Positions 27,273-36,089 of a stretch of DNA of 64,000 nucleotides are shown here, piece by piece; positions within the stretch are counted from its first letter, which is position 1, and each line of letters begins with the position of its first letter. A program made the translations under genes and the position numbers. Origin of the DNA: Geodermatophilus sabuli (lineage in GTDB: Bacteria > Actinomycetota > Actinomycetes > Mycobacteriales > Geodermatophilaceae); NCBI RefSeq assembly GCF_900215145.1, contig NZ_OBDO01000001.1, positions 124,001-188,000 on the forward strand. Direction: 5' to 3'. Under the pieces are notes generated by a model. It worked only from the letters and a program-made list of their open reading frames with translations. It was not told the origin of the DNA and did no database searches.

Positions 27273-28427
27273 GTGGACGCCGAGGACTTCAGCCAGGTCA
27301 GGGACGCCGTCCGGCAGCTGGTGCGGGACGTCGTGATGCCGCTCGAGGAGCGGATCGAGGACGAGGACCGCATCCCCGACGAGCTCCGGGCGAGGATCAC
27401 CGAGATGGGCCTGTTCGGGTACGCGCTGCCCGAGGAGCACGGCGGCCTGGGCGTCACCATGGCCGAGGACGTGGAGCTGGCCTTCGAGTTCGGCTACACG
27501 ACCCCGGCGTTCCGGTCGCTGTTCGGGACCAACAACGGCATCGCCGGGCAGGTGATCGCGCGGTTCGGCAGCGACGAGCAGAAGCGGGCGTACCTGCCCG
27601 GGCTGGCCGCCGGGGACCTGATCGGCTCCTTCGCCCTCACCGAGGCCGAGGCCGGCTCCGACCCCGCGGGCCTGCGCACCAGCGCCCGGCGGGACGGCGA
27701 CCAGTGGGTCCTCAACGGGAGCAAGAGGTACATCACCAACGCCCCGCTGGCCGACCTGTTCGTCGTCTTCGCCCGCTCCGACCCCGCCGAGAAGGGCGGG
27801 CGCGGGATCTCCAGCTTCGTCGTCGACGCACGGACGCCGGGGGTCACCGTCGGCCCGCACGACAAGAAGATGGGCCAGTCCGGCGCGTGGACCGCCGAGG
27901 TCTTCTTCGACGACGTCCGGGTGCCCGCCGGCGCGCTGGTCGGCGAGGAGGGCCGCGGCTACGCCAAGGCGCTGACCGTGCTCTCCCGCGGCCGGCTGCA
28001 CATCGCCGCCCTCTGCGTCGGTATGGCGCAGCGGGTGCTGGACGAGTCGGTGGCCTACGCGGCCACCGCCAGGCAGGGCGGGGCGCCGATCGGGCGGTTC
28101 CAGCTGGTGCAGGCCCACCTCGCCGACATGCACGCGGAGCTGCTCGCCGGCCGGGCCATGGTGCGTGACGTCGCCGCCCGCTACGACACCGGTGAGGACA
28201 CCTCGACGGGGCCGTCGTCGGCCAAGCTCTTCTGCACCGAGATGGTCGGCCGTGCCGTCGACCGGGCGGTGCAGGTGCACGGCGGCCTGGGCTACCTGCG
28301 CACCACCCCGGTCGAGCGCTTCTACCGCGACGCCCGGCTGTACCGGCTGTACGAGGGCACCAGCGAGGTGCAGCGGGTGATCATCGGTGGCGGGCTGCTC
28401 CGCGCCGCCGGCATGCCCCGTGGCTGA
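27273..28427 (+). CDS. Acyl-CoA dehydrogenase
   Basis: The 384-residue flavoenzyme has the order expected: N-terminal helical domain, FALTEAEAGSDPAGLRTSA (FAD and substrate loop), a beta-domain, and a C-terminal helical domain ending in LYEGTSEVQR, with the catalytic Glu in YEG. It oxidises an acyl-CoA at the alpha-beta bond; chain length cannot be told. GTG 27273 starts it. The thioesterase start overlaps its 3' end by 8 nt, so both act on acyl-CoA in one operon. Confidence 0.93.
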   Translation: MDAEDFSQVRDAVRQLVRDVVMPLEERIEDEDRIPDELRARITEMGLFGYALPEEHGGLGVTMAEDVELAFEFGYTTPAFRSLFGTNNGIAGQVIARFGSDEQKRAYLPGLAAGDLIGSFALTEAEAGSDPAGLRTSARRDGDQWVLNGSKRYITNAPLADLFVVFARSDPAEKGGRGISSFVVDARTPGVTVGPHDKKMGQSGAWTAEVFFDDVRVPAGALVGEEGRGYAKALTVLSRGRLHIAALCVGMAQRVLDESVAYAATARQGGAPIGRFQLVQAHLADMHAELLAGRAMVRDVAARYDTGEDTSTGPSSAKLFCTEMVGRAVDRAVQVHGGLGYLRTTPVERFYRDARLYRLYEGTSEVQRVIIGGGLLRAAGMPRG

Positions 28428-29115
28428 GCTGCCGACGACCGACCGGGAGGCCCGGCGGGAGGTGGTGGGGGAGCTCGGGAGGGCGCTGCGGGACCTGGTC
28501 GACGCCGCCGTCCGCACCGAGGTGCCGGCCGAGGAGCTCACCGCCGTCACCGACGCCGCGCGGCAGCTCACCGCCCGGCTGCGGTCCCGGAGCCGGGAGC
28601 TGCACGAGGTGGCCTCCGTCGACGACCCCGAGCTGGGGGAGCGCTGGTACAGCCCGGTCTACGGCCCGGGCAGCCCGGTCGCGCCGCCGCTGGAGGCGAC
28701 CGACACCCCGGACGGCCGGGCCACCGGCCGGGTCACCGTCGGCAAGGCGCACGAGGGTCCGCCGGGCCTGGTGCACGGCGGGGTGGTCGCCACGCTGCTC
28801 GACCACGTCCTGGCCCGGGCCGTGCGCGCCGCCGGGCGCGGCGGGCTGACCGCGACGCTGACGGTGCGCTACCGCCGCCCCGTGCCGCTCGGCGTCCCGC
28901 TGCGGGTGTCGGCGGAGGCCGGCGAGGCAGACGGCAGGCGCACGCCGGCGACCGCCCGGCTCGTCGCCGAGGACGACCCCGGCACGGTGCTGGCCGAGGC
29001 GGAGGGTCTGTTCGTCGCCCTGCGCCCCGAGCGGGCGGCCGGTGTCTTCGCCGCGACCGGCCGGTCCATCGGCGCCTGGACCGCCCGCGACGACCGGTCC
29101 GCCCCGGGGGACTAG
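28420..29115 (+). CDS. PaaI-type hotdog thioesterase
   Basis: The 231-residue protein carries a 4HBT hotdog domain in its C-terminal two thirds, with the family signature LVHGGVVATLLDHVLARA and TVRYRRPVPLG. The first 70 residues are helical and not part of the hotdog fold. It should hydrolyse acyl-CoA esters. GTG 28420 overlaps the acyl-CoA dehydrogenase gene. Its TAG stop shares bases with the stop of the convergent reductase gene inside the palindrome ACTAGT. Confidence 0.85.
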   Translation: MAELPTTDREARREVVGELGRALRDLVDAAVRTEVPAEELTAVTDAARQLTARLRSRSRELHEVASVDDPELGERWYSPVYGPGSPVAPPLEATDTPDGRATGRVTVGKAHEGPPGLVHGGVVATLLDHVLARAVRAAGRGGLTATLTVRYRRPVPLGVPLRVSAEAGEADGRRTPATARLVAEDDPGTVLAEAEGLFVALRPERAAGVFAATGRSIGAWTARDDRSAPGD

Positions 29116-30230
29116 TTGGCGCGCGGGCCCGGGGCGTTGGCGGGATCGCCGGCCGGGTCCCGCTCCGGGCCCGCGGCCGGGCGCAGCAGCGGACCCGGGG
29201 CCCCCTCGCCGCGGCCGAGCGCGGCCACGAACTGGGTGAGCACGTCGTCGCCCTTGTGGAACGGTGCCCAGTCCAGCAGCTTGCGGGCGCGGGTGGTGTC
29301 CAGCGCGGGCGCCTGCGTCCCGAGGTCCAGCCAGCCGGGCTCGGTGGGCACCACGCGGGCGTGGAACGCCGCCGACAGCGCCGTCCGCAGGACGACGGCC
29401 GGCACCGGCACCCGCACGGAGCCGAGCGCGCGGGCGATGGCGTCGGCGTCCATGACCGGCTCGGCGGCCACGTTGAACGGGCCGGGGGCGCGGCGGTCCA
29501 GCACCCGGCCCAGGGCGTCGGCGACGTCGTCGGCGTGGACGAAGGACACGTGCACCGACGGCAGCGGCAGGGGCAGCAGCCGCGCGACCGCGCCCGGCAG
29601 CAGTCGGGCGGCCCCGAACAGCAGCGGACCGAGGAAGTAGCGCCCGATCTCGCTGCTGGCCTCCGGCTGCAGCACCAGGGTCGGCCGGACGACGGACAGC
29701 GTCGTGTCCGCGCGGCGGCCCAGGACCTCGCGCACCACGCGCTCGGCCTCGGACTTGTCCCGGCTGTACTGGGAGCTCGGGATGCCGGTGGTCGGCCAGT
29801 CCTCGGTGACCTTCTGCCCGCCGGACCCGGCGGCGTAGGCGCCGAGTGAGGACATGTGCACGACGTGGGCGACCCCCGCGGCCGCGGCCGCCCGGGCCAC
29901 CCGCCGGGTGCCCTCCACGTTCACCCGGTGCAGCCGGTCCGGTTGCCGGCCGGGCTGCAGCGCCCAGGCGAGGTGCACGACCGCGTCGGCGCCCTCGAGG
30001 AACCGGGTCAGGACGTGCTCGCTGCGGGTCTCGCCGAGGTCGGCCGGGAACCACCGGACGCCGTCGTAGGGAGCGGTGTCCGGCGGCCGCCGACGGGCCA
30101 GGCCGCGCACCTCGGCCACGCCGCTGCCCGGGGCGGTGAGCCGCCGCAGCAGGGCCGTGCCGACGTTGCCGCTGGCGCCGGTGACGGCGACCGTCAGGCC
30201 CTTGAGGTGGTCCCGGGTCAGGTTGGCCAT
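29112..30230 (-). CDS. NAD(P)-dependent epimerase/dehydratase-like reductase
   Basis: The 372-residue extended-SDR protein has TGASGNVG (residues 17-24) for nucleotide binding, a Ser in HMSSLGAY and the catalytic SQYSRDK (YxxxK). Its substrate is unknown; the family includes nucleoside-sugar epimerases and steroid or lipid reductases. Its start overlaps the end of the upstream MFS gene by 13 nt, so it is the third gene of the ArsR-MFS-reductase operon. Confidence 0.87.
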   Translation of the reverse strand: MANLTRDHLKGLTVAVTGASGNVGTALLRRLTAPGSGVAEVRGLARRRPPDTAPYDGVRWFPADLGETRSEHVLTRFLEGADAVVHLAWALQPGRQPDRLHRVNVEGTRRVARAAAAAGVAHVVHMSSLGAYAAGSGGQKVTEDWPTTGIPSSQYSRDKSEAERVVREVLGRRADTTLSVVRPTLVLQPEASSEIGRYFLGPLLFGAARLLPGAVARLLPLPLPSVHVSFVHADDVADALGRVLDRRAPGPFNVAAEPVMDADAIARALGSVRVPVPAVVLRTALSAAFHARVVPTEPGWLDLGTQAPALDTTRARKLLDWAPFHKGDDVLTQFVAALGRGEGAPGPLLRPAAGPERDPAGDPANAPGPRAN

Positions 30231-31579
30231 GCAGGGCCGCTACCCGCAGGACGGCCCGTGAACCCGGGAGCAGCGGGCCCGCCCGTCAATGGCGCCGTGG
30301 CCACTCGGGACGTCCTCCCGGTGGTTCCGGCGCCATGATCGCGCGGGGTCCACAGGCCCACGGACACCACCGCGATGAGCAGCGCCGCCCCCGCCGCCGC
30401 CCAGAACCCGACGGGCACGCCGGCGGCCTCGGCCAGTCGCGGGACCAGCAGGCTGCCGCCGAGCCCGCCGATCATCAGCGCCAGCGAGCTGGCCGACAGC
30501 GTCGTGGACCGCTGCCCCGCGCCGACCCGCCCGTGCAGAAGGTCCTTCCACAGCGGCCAGCCGGCCGCATTCGCGAGGTGGAAGACCGCGAACGCCACCC
30601 CGACCAGGACGACCTCCCCGGCCACCGCCACCGCGGCGACGGCCAGGGCGCCGACGGCGGCCAACCCGACGCTCGCCACGGCCACCGAGCCACGGGCTGC
30701 CCGGCGGACCGCCGGCGCCAGCAGCGCCCCCGCGCCGGCCGCGGCGTAGGAGACGGCCATGACCACGCCGAAGACGGCCGAGCCCTCGGTGCTGCCCCCG
30801 GCGAGGTCGGCGACGTGCAGGGGGCCGAGCAGTTCGAGGGTGGTCAGCACGGTGCCGGTGAGCGCGGAGATGGCCAGAAGTCGCCGGAGCAGCCGGTCCC
30901 GGACGACCAGCCGGGACGTGTCGCGGACGACCGTCGGGACCTCCCACAGCGCGGCCCGCAGCGCCGCCGTCCCGCCCACCCGCGGCGCCCCCACCGGGAC
31001 GACGAGCACCGCGACGGCGGCCAGCGAGAACGCGGTCAGCGCCGCCGCGACCAGCAGCGGCACGGTCAGCGCCCCGCTCCCCGGCTCGGCGAGCAGCGGC
31101 AGCGCGCCGCCGAGCACGGCGCCCAGGCACAGGCCGGCACCGTCGGCCGCGGCCGCCCGGGACAGCCCCGGCGTCACGCCGGCCGCCGGGTCGGCGGTCC
31201 GGACGGCGTCGACGTACCAGGCCTCCAGCGGCCCGGAGTCCAGTGCGCGTCCCATCCCCGTGAGCGCCCAGGCCAGGGCGAACAGCGCCACGCTGTCGGC
31301 GACCACCGTCGTCAGCAGGCCGGCCACGGTGAACACCCCGGAGAGGAGCAGGACCGGTCGGTGGCCGATGGCGTCGGCCAGCCCGCCGGTGGGCAGCTCC
31401 AGTGTCAGGGTGACCACCGAGTAGACCGCCACGACCACGCCGATGTCGGCAGGGGAGAGGCCGCGTGCGGACGCCAGCAGCACCGTGACCGGCGTGCTCA
31501 GTCCGATCGGCAACCAGCGCAGCGCGGTGAGGCCGACGTAGCGGCGGGTGGCGCCCCGGACCGACGGCTCCCGGCTCAC
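30218..31579 (-). CDS. MFS transporter in the ArsR operon
   Basis: The 453-residue protein has about 12 helices and the loop motif GLADAIGHRPVL. Its GTG start overlaps the stop of the regulator gene (GTGA), and its end overlaps the next gene. The C-terminal 45 residues are soluble. ArsR-type regulator plus MFS pairs usually act as an inducible exporter, but the substrate is not evident. Confidence 0.85.
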   Translation of the reverse strand: MSREPSVRGATRRYVGLTALRWLPIGLSTPVTVLLASARGLSPADIGVVVAVYSVVTLTLELPTGGLADAIGHRPVLLLSGVFTVAGLLTTVVADSVALFALAWALTGMGRALDSGPLEAWYVDAVRTADPAAGVTPGLSRAAAADGAGLCLGAVLGGALPLLAEPGSGALTVPLLVAAALTAFSLAAVAVLVVPVGAPRVGGTAALRAALWEVPTVVRDTSRLVVRDRLLRRLLAISALTGTVLTTLELLGPLHVADLAGGSTEGSAVFGVVMAVSYAAAGAGALLAPAVRRAARGSVAVASVGLAAVGALAVAAVAVAGEVVLVGVAFAVFHLANAAGWPLWKDLLHGRVGAGQRSTTLSASSLALMIGGLGGSLLVPRLAEAAGVPVGFWAAAGAALLIAVVSVGLWTPRDHGAGTTGRTSRVATAPLTGGPAAPGFTGRPAGSGPAWPT

Positions 31580-32160
31580 GACGGGTACTCGCGGAGCCGG
31601 AACAGGTCGACGAGCACGTGCACCAGCGGCTGGTCGGGTTCCTCCTCCTCGGCCCGCCACCGCTCGAGGACGGCGTTCAGCTCGTCGGCCAGCGCCCGGA
31701 CGCGGGCGGCGGACAGGCGCAGGGCCCAGTCGTTGAGCGATGCGGCATCCCGCTCGACCTCGTCCAGTTCCTCCCGCTGCTCGGCGTGCGCGGCCAGCAG
31801 CCGGCGGTGCTGGCTCAGCGAGCGGTGGGTGAGCTCGTCGACGACCTCCCGGCCGCCGGGCTGGTCGACCAGCTCCTCGGTGTGCCACCGGGTGCTGCGG
31901 TGCCGGGCCCGCCACCAGCGCTCGCGGCCGGTGCCCTCACCGGGGACCTCCTCGACGAGGCCGAACGAGGCCAGCTGGCGCAGGTGGTAGCTGGTGGCGC
32001 CGCTGCTCTCCCCGAGGCGCTGGCCCAGCTTGGAGGCGGTCGACGGCCCCTCGGCGCGCAGCAGGCCGAGCAGGGTCGCGCGCAGCGGGTGGGCGAGCGC
32101 GCGGAGGGTGCGCGGGTCGCGGACGTCGACGGCGGGGATCGACGGCAGGTCCTCGGTCAC
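31576..32160 (-). CDS. ArsR-like winged-helix regulator
   Basis: The 194-residue protein begins with an ArsR-type winged helix (about 12-85: TLRALAHPLRATLLGLL, then SGATSYHLRQLASFGLVEEV) followed by a long helical C-terminal region. There is no metal-binding Cys pair, so it is not a classical metal sensor; similar proteins sense organic ligands. GTG 32160 is preceded by TAGCCT with 8-nt spacing. Just upstream lies a double palindrome (32178-32209) likely to be its own operator. Confidence 0.87.
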   Translation of the reverse strand: MTEDLPSIPAVDVRDPRTLRALAHPLRATLLGLLRAEGPSTASKLGQRLGESSGATSYHLRQLASFGLVEEVPGEGTGRERWWRARHRSTRWHTEELVDQPGGREVVDELTHRSLSQHRRLLAAHAEQREELDEVERDAASLNDWALRLSAARVRALADELNAVLERWRAEEEEPDQPLVHVLVDLFRLREYPS

Positions 32161-32168
32161 GATGCCCG

Positions 32169-32174
32169 AGGCTA
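32169..32174 (-). promoter_or_regulatory. -10 hexamer of the ArsR-like operon, leaderless
   Basis: TAGCCT on the minus strand ends 8 nt before GTG 32160 and lies next to the double operator at 32178-32209, which would cover the -35 region. Confidence 0.5.
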
Positions 32175-32177
32175 ATC

Positions 32178-32209
32178 TGCAAAGAAAAGTTTGCAAACAG
32201 TCCTTTGCA
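32178..32209 (-). promoter_or_regulatory. Double palindromic operator
   Basis: Two perfect palindromes share a central site: TGCAAA, 6 nt, TTTGCAAA, 6 nt, TTTGCA. Half-sites begin at 32178, 32190/32192 and 32204. The stretch is AT-rich against a very GC-rich background and covers the promoter of the ArsR-like gene, so two regulator dimers could bind side by side and repress the operon. Confidence 0.65.
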
Positions 32210-33553
32210 TCAGCCGGAGGCGTCGACCTCCTCCAGCGCCCGGCCGCGGTGCTCCGGCAGCGCCCACGACCCCAGCGCGGCGAGCACGAAGAAGGCCGCG
32301 AACGTGCCGAACACCAGGCCGTTGCCACCGGCGTCGAGCAGCGGGGGCACGCACAGGGGCGCGGCGATCGAGGCGATCCGGCCGAAACCGGCCGCGGCGC
32401 CGGCGCCGGTGCCGCGCAGCGCGGTCGGGTAGACCTCCGGCGTCACCGCGTACACCGCGCCCCAGGCGCCCAGGTTGAAGAACGACAGCACCATGCCGGT
32501 GAGCAGCACCGCGGTGTCGCCGTCGGCCAGCGCGAACAGGCCGGCACCCACCGCCGAGCCGAGCAGGAACACCACGAGGGTCGGCCGGCGCCCCCACCGC
32601 TCGATCAGCACCGCGGCCGCGGCGTAGCCGGGCAGCTGGGCCAGGGTGATCAGCAGGGTGAAGCCGAAGGAGCGGACCAGCGAGAACCCCGAGGCCACCA
32701 GCAGCGTGGGCAGCCAGATGAAGGCGCCGTAGTAGGCGAAGTTGATGCCGAACCAGACCGTCCACAGCGCCGCCGTCCGGCCGCGGGTCCCGCGGGCCCA
32801 CAGTGCCCCGGGGCCCGGCGGGGTCGCCGGGGCGGGCGTCGTCGACGGCACCGGCGCCACCCCGGCCGCGGACTCGAAGCGGCGCACCGCCGCCTCCGCC
32901 TCGTCCACCCGCCCCCGTAGCTCCAGGAAGCGCACCGACTCCGGCAGCCCCCGGCGCACGACGACGGCGTAGACCGCCGGGACGGCGCCCAGCGCGAGCG
33001 CCCACCGCCAGCCGGCGTCGCTGCGGGGGACGACGAAGTAGCCGATCAGCGCCGCGAGCAGCCAGCCGACCGCCCAGAACGCCTCCAGGGCCACCACCAC
33101 CCGGCCGCGGACCCGCGCCGGCGCGTACTCGCTGACCAGCGTGGAGGCCACCGGCAGCTCGGCGCCCAGGCCCAGGCCGATGAGGAAGCGGAACACCAGG
33201 AGCGCGCCGACCGACCACGACAGCGCGGCCGCCCCGGTGGCCAGCCCGAACAGCAGCAGGGTGAGCGCGAAGACCTGACGGCGGCCGATCCGGTCGGCGA
33301 GCAGCCCGCCGAGGGTGGCACCCAGCGCCATGCCGACGAAGCCGATCGAGCCGATCCAGGACAGCTCGGTGGGGTCCAGCGACCACTGGACGGCGAGCGC
33401 GGCCATCACGAAGGAGATGAGGCCGACGTCCATCGCGTCCAGCGCCCAGCCGAGGCCGGAGCCGACGACGAGCCGGCCGTGCTCGCGCGTGAACGGCAGC
33501 CGGTCCAGGCGCTGGGCGCGGGTCGCCGAGGTGGTGGTCGCGTCGGTGCTCAT
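32210..33553 (-). CDS. MFS transporter, sugar/aromatic acid porter type
   Basis: The 447-residue protein has 12 helices, a long central loop (about 205-240) and the repeated motifs LLADRIGRRQ and IERWGRRPT with PESVRFL after helix 6, typical of the metabolite porter branch (SV2, aromatic acid or sugar porters). Import of an organic acid or sugar is likely. ATG 33553 is the start. Its stop abuts the ArsR-type operator but the operon downstream has its own promoter. Confidence 0.88.
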   Translation of the reverse strand: MSTDATTTSATRAQRLDRLPFTREHGRLVVGSGLGWALDAMDVGLISFVMAALAVQWSLDPTELSWIGSIGFVGMALGATLGGLLADRIGRRQVFALTLLLFGLATGAAALSWSVGALLVFRFLIGLGLGAELPVASTLVSEYAPARVRGRVVVALEAFWAVGWLLAALIGYFVVPRSDAGWRWALALGAVPAVYAVVVRRGLPESVRFLELRGRVDEAEAAVRRFESAAGVAPVPSTTPAPATPPGPGALWARGTRGRTAALWTVWFGINFAYYGAFIWLPTLLVASGFSLVRSFGFTLLITLAQLPGYAAAAVLIERWGRRPTLVVFLLGSAVGAGLFALADGDTAVLLTGMVLSFFNLGAWGAVYAVTPEVYPTALRGTGAGAAAGFGRIASIAAPLCVPPLLDAGGNGLVFGTFAAFFVLAALGSWALPEHRGRALEEVDASG

Positions 33554-33605
33554 CGCGCCCGCCCTACCCCGCGGCGTCCCCGGTCACGCGGGGGAGGCGG
33601 TGTGC

Positions 33606-33797
33606 TCAGCCGTTGCTGTCCTCGCCGTCGGTGGCGTCCTCGACCTCCCGCTCGACGTCGTCGACGCCCTCCTCCACGTTCTGCTGGACGTCGTCGTCGA
33701 CGACGTCGCTGCCGCAGGCGACGGTGGTGAACGAGGCTGCGGTGATGGCGATGCCCGCGGCGGCGGTGCGCCAGCGGCGTCGGGTGGTTGCGGACAC
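33606..33797 (-). CDS. Small acidic lipoprotein
   Basis: The 63-residue protein has a basic start (RRRWR), a hydrophobic stretch and TTVACGS with Cys28 as the probable lipidated residue, although the -3 position of the lipobox is Thr instead of Leu. The mature part is short and acidic, predicted as one helix (VQQNVEEGVDDVEREVED). GTG 33797 has GGGAGG five bases upstream. The function is unknown. Confidence 0.6.
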   Translation of the reverse strand: MSATTRRRWRTAAAGIAITAASFTTVACGSDVVDDDVQQNVEEGVDDVEREVEDATDGEDSNG

Positions 33798-33932
33798 GGG
33801 GGCCTCCCGGGCTGTCTCCGTCGGGATCACTGGGTGCCCCCTGGAGCCGTGGTTCATGCGACGACGTGGCCCGCAGGTGGGAACTGCCTCAGGAGGTGAG
33901 GCGGAAATGGCCATTTCTGCCCCTCCGGGGCG

Positions 33933-34764
33933 TCAGCGGACGAGCATCCCGGCGTCCACCGGGAGCGCCACCCCGGTGACGTAGCGGGCCTCGTCGGAGG
34001 CGAGGAAGGCGACCGCGGCGCTGACGTCCTCCGGCTGGACGAGGGTGACGTCGAGCAGGTTGGCGACGTCGTCGGCCGGCTTGGCCGGGGTGTCGCCGCC
34101 TCCGCCGAACAGCGCCTCGACCGCGGGGTTGAGCACCATCGGCGTCGCCACCCCGGAGGGGTTGACGCAGTTCACCCGGATGCCGTGGGGGGCCAGCCAG
34201 GTCGCCCACGTCCGCATCAGCCCGACGACGCCGTGCTTGCTCGCGACGTAGCCGTCCCCGCCGCCGGAGCCGTCGCCGCCGCGCCCGGGTCAGCCCGAAC
34301 GCCGAGCTGGTGAGGACGACGGCGCCGCCGCGACCCTGCTCGACGAGCACCGGCGCAGTCGCCTGCACGGTGTTCCACACCCCGACCAGGTTGACGTCGA
34401 GCTGGTCGCGGAAGGCCTCGGTGGGGGCGGCGTCCGGCGACATCAGGCCGATGCCGGCGTTGGCGAGCACGACGTCGAGTCGCCCGAGCTCGGCCACCCC
34501 GTTCCGCACCGCCGTCCGCAGGCCGTCGGCGTCCCGGACGTCGACCTGCGCGGTCACCACCTGCCGGCCCAGCTGGGCGACCAGCCGCGCCGTCTCGGCG
34601 AGGTCCTCGGCCGAGGCCAGGTCGTAGGCCACCGTGTCGATCGGCGCGCACCGGTCGACGGCGATCACGTCCGCGCCCTCGCCGGCCAGCCGCACCGCGT
34701 GGCTGCGGCCCTGACCGCGCGCCGCCCCGGTGATGAACGCGACCTTCCCGTCGAACCGCCCCAC
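33933..34764 (-). pseudogene. Mycofactocin-type short-chain dehydrogenase, frameshifted
   Basis: Read from GTG 34764 (GGAGGGACCC upstream) the first 165 or so residues are a good SDR: TGAARGQG, DVRDADGL and LANAGIG. The frame is lost in a G/C run near 34275-34290; the continuation in another frame holds the catalytic YVASK, RVNCVNPSGVATPM and an end at 33933. The insertion GGGGDTPAKPADD is typical of mycofactocin-coupled dehydrogenases. One inserted or missing base explains it. A sequencing error in this GC run is possible. Confidence 0.75.
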
Positions 34765-34845
34765 GGGTCCCTCCCTCGAGTCGTCCCGGAGGGGTGACTC
34801 CGCGCGGAGCCGGGACTCGTCGGACGCCTGCCTCGACCGGGCGGC

Positions 34846-35016
34846 CACGGGTCCACGATCTCGCCCGCCGTCGGCCGGCTGGTGGCGGACCTCGTCGTCG
34901 ACAGCACGAACTCCGACGCCGACGTCCCGAGGTCGGACTTCCGGCTCTCCCGGTTCGCCGAGGGGGCGCTGCTCACCAGCCCGTTCCCCTACGTCGGCGC
35001 CGGCGAGACGTGCTGA
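34846..35016 (+). pseudogene. FAD-dependent amine/amino-acid oxidoreductase, C-terminal remnant
   Basis: The 56 codons up to TGA at 35014 have no start codon or upstream gene but read as the end of a DAO-type flavoprotein: HGSTISPAVGRLVADL is the FAD-binding C-terminal helix, and DFRLSRFAEG followed by SPFPYVGAGET is the terminal segment. The rest of the enzyme (over 350 residues) is absent. Together with the frameshifted SDR beginning 81 bp away this marks a deletion point. Confidence 0.65.
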
Positions 35017-35023
35017 CGCCGAG

Positions 35024-35051
35024 CCGCCGGGGTGGGCGTCCACCCCGGCGG
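35024..35051. terminator. Hairpin between convergent features
   Basis: A perfect 12-bp stem (35024-35035 with 35040-35051) with a 4-nt loop lies between the flavoprotein remnant and the small minus-strand gene ending at 35065. Confidence 0.6.
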
Positions 35052-35064
35052 TCCCGCCGCGTGC

Positions 35065-35292
35065 TCAGCCGAGGCGGGACTTCAACAGGGCCTTGCCCAG
35101 CTCACCGCCCTTGCGGCTCTCGGTCTGCGCCTTCCGGAAGAACTCGGCGAGCTCCGAGTCCCCCGCGCGCTCCGCGTCCTGGATGTAGGTCTCCAGCCGC
35201 AGGGCGTTGCTCAGGCTTGCCTCGATGAACCAGATGAGGTCGTAGTCCTTGTCCTTGGTGCCGGTGACGTTGCCGGTCTCGGAAGTGGTCAC
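35065..35292 (-). CDS. Conserved small helical protein
   Basis: This 75-residue protein is soluble and mostly helical: YDLIWFIEASLSNALRLETY, then AERAGDSELAEFFRKAQ and GGELGKALLKSRL. The pattern resembles one half of a ferritin-like four-helix bundle and I recall similar small proteins in actinobacteria, but no function is known. GTG 35292 has AGGAGG upstream. The convincing start and codon pattern make it a real gene. Confidence 0.75.
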   Translation of the reverse strand: MTTSETGNVTGTKDKDYDLIWFIEASLSNALRLETYIQDAERAGDSELAEFFRKAQTESRKGGELGKALLKSRLG

Positions 35293-35367
35293 GACGTCGT
35301 CCTCCTGTGTGTCAGGTGCGATGTCCGACCTCTGTGACCTACCCCGCGTCGCGGCGCATGAACGTGC

Positions 35368-36027
35368 TCAGCTGCCCGATCGACCCCACCCGGTGACGTG
35401 GTCGGGGACGCCGATGCCGGGGGCCAGGTCCGGGGCCGGGACCGGCGCGCCGGGCACCGTGGTCAGCGGCAGGACGCCGGCCCAGTGCGGTCCATCGAGG
35501 TCGGCGGCGTCGTCGCTCGGCGGGCCGCTGCGGACCTTGACCGACACCTCGGTCAGCGGCAGCCGCAGCACCGTCGTCGCGGCCAGCTCCCTGCGGTCCG
35601 GCGCGCGGGTGCCCGCCGCCCGGCCGGGGACGACGGCGTCGACCAGCGCGTCGAGCGCGGCGGACTTCTCGGCGGGGTCGGTGACGACGTGCGCGGTCCC
35701 GTGGACGACGACCGACCGGTAGTTGACCGAGTGGTGGAACGCCGAGCGCGCCAGCACGAGCCCGTCCACCAGAGTCACGGTGACACAGACGTCCAGGCCG
35801 TCGTCCCGGGCCGCCAGCAGCGCCCGGGCCCCCGTGGAACCGTGCAGGTAGAGGGTGTCGTCGACGCGCGCGTGCAGCTGCGGGAGGACCACCGGCCGGC
35901 CGTCGACGACGAAGCCGACGTGGCAGACGACGGCCTCGTCGAGAACGGCGTGCGCGGTGGTGCGGTCGTAGGACACCCGGGCGGGGTTGCGGGTGGGCGT
36001 GGTGCGGGGGCTCGGTGCGTAGTCCAC
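35368..36027 (-). CDS. Pyridoxamine 5'-phosphate oxidase-like flavin protein
   Basis: The 219-residue protein has the split beta-barrel of PNPOx-like proteins: DEAVVCHVGFVVDGRPVVLP near 30-50, YLHGSTGARA near 70, and RSVVVHGTAHVV near 120. Such proteins bind FMN, F420 or heme; many are nitroreductase-like or heme-related. GTG 36027 follows GAGGAT by 6 nt. A pair of Trp-containing segments ends the protein. It is probably monocistronic. Confidence 0.85.
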   Translation of the reverse strand: MDYAPSPRTTPTRNPARVSYDRTTAHAVLDEAVVCHVGFVVDGRPVVLPQLHARVDDTLYLHGSTGARALLAARDDGLDVCVTVTLVDGLVLARSAFHHSVNYRSVVVHGTAHVVTDPAEKSAALDALVDAVVPGRAAGTRAPDRRELAATTVLRLPLTEVSVKVRSGPPSDDAADLDGPHWAGVLPLTTVPGAPVPAPDLAPGIGVPDHVTGWGRSGS

Positions 36028-36089
36028 CCGCCCATCCTCGCCGTCCGACGCAGTGGATCCGTCGGCGTCACCGCCGCGGAGCCACTCCG

